Below are positions 61,657 to 64,000 of a DNA stretch of 64,000 nucleotides, one piece after another (position 1 is the first letter of the stretch; each line of letters starts with the position of its first letter). Below the pieces are notes generated by a model. That model did no database searches, was not told where the DNA came from, and saw only the letters and a list, made by a program, of their open reading frames with translations. The stretch is from Flavobacterium subsaxonicum WB 4.1-42 = DSM 21790 (GTDB lineage: Bacteria > Bacteroidota > Bacteroidia > Flavobacteriales > Flavobacteriaceae). Position numbers and translations under genes: made by a program. The stretch is taken from assembly GCF_000422725.1 (NCBI RefSeq), contig NZ_KE383909.1, positions 667,178 to 731,177 on the forward strand, in the 5' to 3' direction.

Positions 61657-64000
61657 TTATGTGGTAGAAAATGCGATGCCCTGATTCTTAAAATTAAGAT
61701 GCAGGCTTTGCTTGGTGGTGCTTATGGCTTCTTCGGTACGGTAAATACTGCACCAGAATTTTATGAGCAACTTGTAGTTATCATCGGAAATTGAATTGTA
61801 ATAAATTTGCGGAATTTTTGCGGTACTAACAACAGGCGTGGCATCCAGCGCTTCTTTTACAATTTCGTTAATACGTTCGGTAGACATATCACCCTGTAGG
61901 GTAAAGGCTATCTCCACCTGTTTTAAATTATCGGTATACGTCCAGTTGGTAATGTTTTGTGATAGTATGTTACCGTTAGGAATAATAACCTCGGCACCGT
62001 TAGACGAATCGAGTTTAGTGGTGCGCAGCCCCATAGATTTTACCCTGCCCGATTGCGAGCTTACATCAATCACGTCGCCTACCTGTATGGGCTTATCAAA
62101 AATAAGTATAACACCCGATACAAAGTTGCTTACAATGTTCTGGAGGCCAAGACCTACACCAACACCTAATGCGCCCAATAGAATACTAAGCTTATCTAAC
62201 GGCATGCCCGATGCAGCAATAGCCAGCAGATAACCCACAATAAGCACCACAAGGCGGGTAACTAAAAGTTTAGAATGCTGGCGTTTGTTAATGTTCTCTT
62301 CGTCTTCATCATCCACTTCGCCAAAAAAGTAAGCTACGTATTTTTGCAGCAGGTGCGCAATCCAGATAAGGATGCAGAACAGCAGTACACTGCCCAGTGT
62401 AAAGGTAACGCTGCCAATAGTATTGGGGTGGCTTAGCAGCCTGCTAAAAGCGTCGTGAAGGCTTTCCCAGATATTAAGGTTAGACGCTATAACTACAATC
62501 CACATATAGCTTATTATAAGTACAAATGGTTTTTTAAGGTTTTGCGACAGGCTCTCGTGATCGAATAACTTGTTTATGCCACGCTTAATGCGGGTGGTGT
62601 ATATCTGCAACAAGATAACTTCCAATATAACCTTTAACAGCACGCTAAGGGCTATAATTTGCGTAAGCGCAATAATAGCAGCAAGGCTAAGCGTGTGCGA
62701 TAACGATACCCGCCCAAATAAGTTAAAGATAAGCGCAAGGGCATTAAAGCCTATAAATATAAAGCTGGCCCATTTAAAAAAGCCTTTAATATATAACTGG
62801 TCTTTTATGCTATTTAACTGAACTAATCCGTAGCGTATGGCGAATACGTTAATAACTATAAAAATGGTTCGCTCTAAAAAGCTGATCTTTACAAAAAGGT
62901 CCATAAAGCACAGCACAAAAAACAGGGCTATAAGCAGCAGCCAGTTGCGCATCGATTTTTGTTTCCATTGCCCTTTAAACAACAGCGACAGTATAAGTAG
63001 CAATATAAGCTGAAGGAATTCTATAAACAGGGCAGGGGCATACAGGTTGCTTACTACGGCAATGTTTAGGCCTATAACCAATATGGGCAGTAAAACACCT
63101 TTATTAAGGTATTTAAAGCCAAAGGTTTTAAGGTTATCAAAATGGCCGTGGTTTTTTAGGTACTTAATGTTGCGCAATATCCACCAGGCAACAAGACCCA
63201 TAAAAAAGGCAAGGGTTATAAGGCTGGTAAAACTATAGCGGCTGTAATAGGTTACAACCCCTTTTTCTACATCAAACTTTCCCTTAATGTTTGCCGATAG
63301 TTCTTTTTTCTGGATAGCCGTTTCGGTATGCCATAAGTAGGGGTACTCGTCGCCAAAAATACTAACCCCCGATGTTTCTAACCGGCTCTCTACCGTTTGC
63401 AACGCTTTAGATACCGCCATCTTGCGCTGAACGGTAAGCCGCTTTTTAGTACTAAGCAATGCCATATTTACGTGCATAAGGCTATCAGTACTCTGGTATT
63501 TTGCGCGCAGGCTTAGTAGTTCGGTTTTAAAGCGCTTCCGCTGAACAGTATCTCTTACAAGGCTTGTAAAAAGCGTGTCTTTACGAATGCCGGCAATGCG
63601 ATCTTTAATCTTATCAAAGTTAGCATTCTTGGTATCTATGGTTTGGTTTTGCTGTTCCAGCTCAACTTCTATTTCCTGTAAAACGGTGCGGTACATTTGC
63701 TGGTTGCGCACGTTGGGGCTTGCCTCTTTAAGGTTGGCCAGTATAAGGTCCAGTTTATCTTTTGTGCTTTCCATCTCGCCAAACAGGCGGTAAGTGCCAC
63801 CACCAAATTCGGCATCGGTATGCGCCAGCTCTAATACCTCGCTGGCATTTTCTATAGACATTAAGTAATCGCTGTCAGACACCGCTTCGTCATCAAACAG
63901 TTTGCCGCGGTGCATGTGTTTTTTGTCGGGTGTAGCCTGCGAAAAACATAATTGTACAGACAGTAATAGGAACAGGGTAAATAAACCCGCAGTTATTTTT
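61657..64000 (-). CDS. large mechanosensitive channel, MscS family, 5' end outside window
   Basis: The frame runs to the right edge. Upstream of the Met at 63915, the in-frame sequence still reads as a signal peptide (TLFLLLSVQLCFSQA), so the true start is beyond 64000. The mature protein has a periplasmic coiled region (rich in K, E, L; about 200 residues), many membrane helices, and then the MscS core: ILLGALGVGVGLGLQNIVSNFVSG as pore helix, followed by IQVGDVIDV and GRVKSMGLRTTKL, the beta domain. The channel opens under membrane tension. The long N-terminal extension recalls MscK/YbiO-type proteins. Proximity to kdp suits osmotic adaptation. Confidence 0.92.
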   Translation of the reverse strand, partial: KITAGLFTLFLLLSVQLCFSQATPDKKHMHRGKLFDDEAVSDSDYLMSIENASEVLELAHTDAEFGGGTYRLFGEMESTKDKLDLILANLKEASPNVRNQQMYRTVLQEIEVELEQQNQTIDTKNANFDKIKDRIAGIRKDTLFTSLVRDTVQRKRFKTELLSLRAKYQSTDSLMHVNMALLSTKKRLTVQRKMAVSKALQTVESRLETSGVSIFGDEYPYLWHTETAIQKKELSANIKGKFDVEKGVVTYYSRYSFTSLITLAFFMGLVAWWILRNIKYLKNHGHFDNLKTFGFKYLNKGVLLPILVIGLNIAVVSNLYAPALFIEFLQLILLLILSLLFKGQWKQKSMRNWLLLIALFFVLCFMDLFVKISFLERTIFIVINVFAIRYGLVQLNSIKDQLYIKGFFKWASFIFIGFNALALIFNLFGRVSLSHTLSLAAIIALTQIIALSVLLKVILEVILLQIYTTRIKRGINKLFDHESLSQNLKKPFVLIISYMWIVVIASNLNIWESLHDAFSRLLSHPNTIGSVTFTLGSVLLFCILIWIAHLLQKYVAYFFGEVDDEDEENINKRQHSKLLVTRLVVLIVGYLLAIAASGMPLDKLSILLGALGVGVGLGLQNIVSNFVSGVILIFDKPIQVGDVIDVSSQSGRVKSMGLRTTKLDSSNGAEVIIPNGNILSQNITNWTYTDNLKQVEIAFTLQGDMSTERINEIVKEALDATPVVSTAKIPQIYYNSISDDNYKLLIKFWCSIYRTEEAISTTKQSLHLNFKNQGIAFSTT

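Noticed and set aside
63700..63915. Start of the MscS-type gene at the Met at 63915
   Set aside because: In-frame sequence upstream up to the window edge encodes a signal peptide, so the true start lies outside.

Overview
The window looks like chromosome from a flavobacterium (Bacteroidota, probably Flavobacteriaceae). Supporting signs are a type IX secretion sorting domain, many exported or lipoprotein glycoside hydrolases in polysaccharide-utilisation style, a SemiSWEET, and promoters of the Bacteroidota type (TTG, 19-21 bp, TAnnTTTG). No rRNA, tRNA, CRISPR array, transposase or integrase was seen. Genus and species cannot be fixed from the sequence alone.

Layout. 1-4.1 kb: end of a carbohydrate operon, with a GH2 enzyme cut by the window edge and a LacZ-type GH2. 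4.1-9.5 kb: housekeeping genes (alpha/beta hydrolase, membrane MutS-like ATPase, UspA, mnmE). 9.5-16.1 kb: a minus-strand cluster hxlB-hxlA-gnd-zwf-pgl with an AraC-type regulator upstream. Together these encode formaldehyde fixation (ribulose monophosphate steps) plus the oxidative pentose phosphate steps, a complete dissimilatory RuMP cycle apart from phosphoglucose isomerase. 16.5-22 kb: exonuclease/GIY-YIG fusion, an odd zinc-ribbon SDR protein, msrA, and a T9SS-exported beta-propeller.

22-37 kb: a GntR/LacI-like regulator divergent from an eight-gene plus-strand operon (DUF2264-GH16 fusion, BNR propeller, GH88, GH2, GH27, GH51, double GH43, DUF4861) that ends at a strong terminator. The enzyme set fits removal of uronic acid, rhamnose, arabinose and galactose side chains, with arabinogalactan-type glycans the best guess. 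No SusC/SusD pair is in view.

37-50 kb: ankyrin protein, FAD/NAD-binding protein, SemiSWEET, esterase, DUF2252, aconitase, a LodA/LodB-type quinone-cofactor amino-acid oxidase pair, and glutamate dehydrogenase. 50-61.5 kb: a potassium-uptake (Kdp) locus with unusual control: kdpFABC, a second tiny membrane peptide, a conserved-looking small protein, a porin, a KdpD N-terminal protein separated from its histidine kinase, and a sigma-54-type response regulator in place of KdpE. 61.6-64 kb: a large MscS-type channel running off the right edge.

Intergenic DNA carries several repeat families: heptad repeats (AGAYAAT/CAATAAA) at three places, a CGACTG-based inverted repeat before mnmE, a 41-bp palindrome, a 24-bp GC-rich palindrome, and a cluster of C-rich and CCTGCAAGGT hairpins inside the Kdp region.
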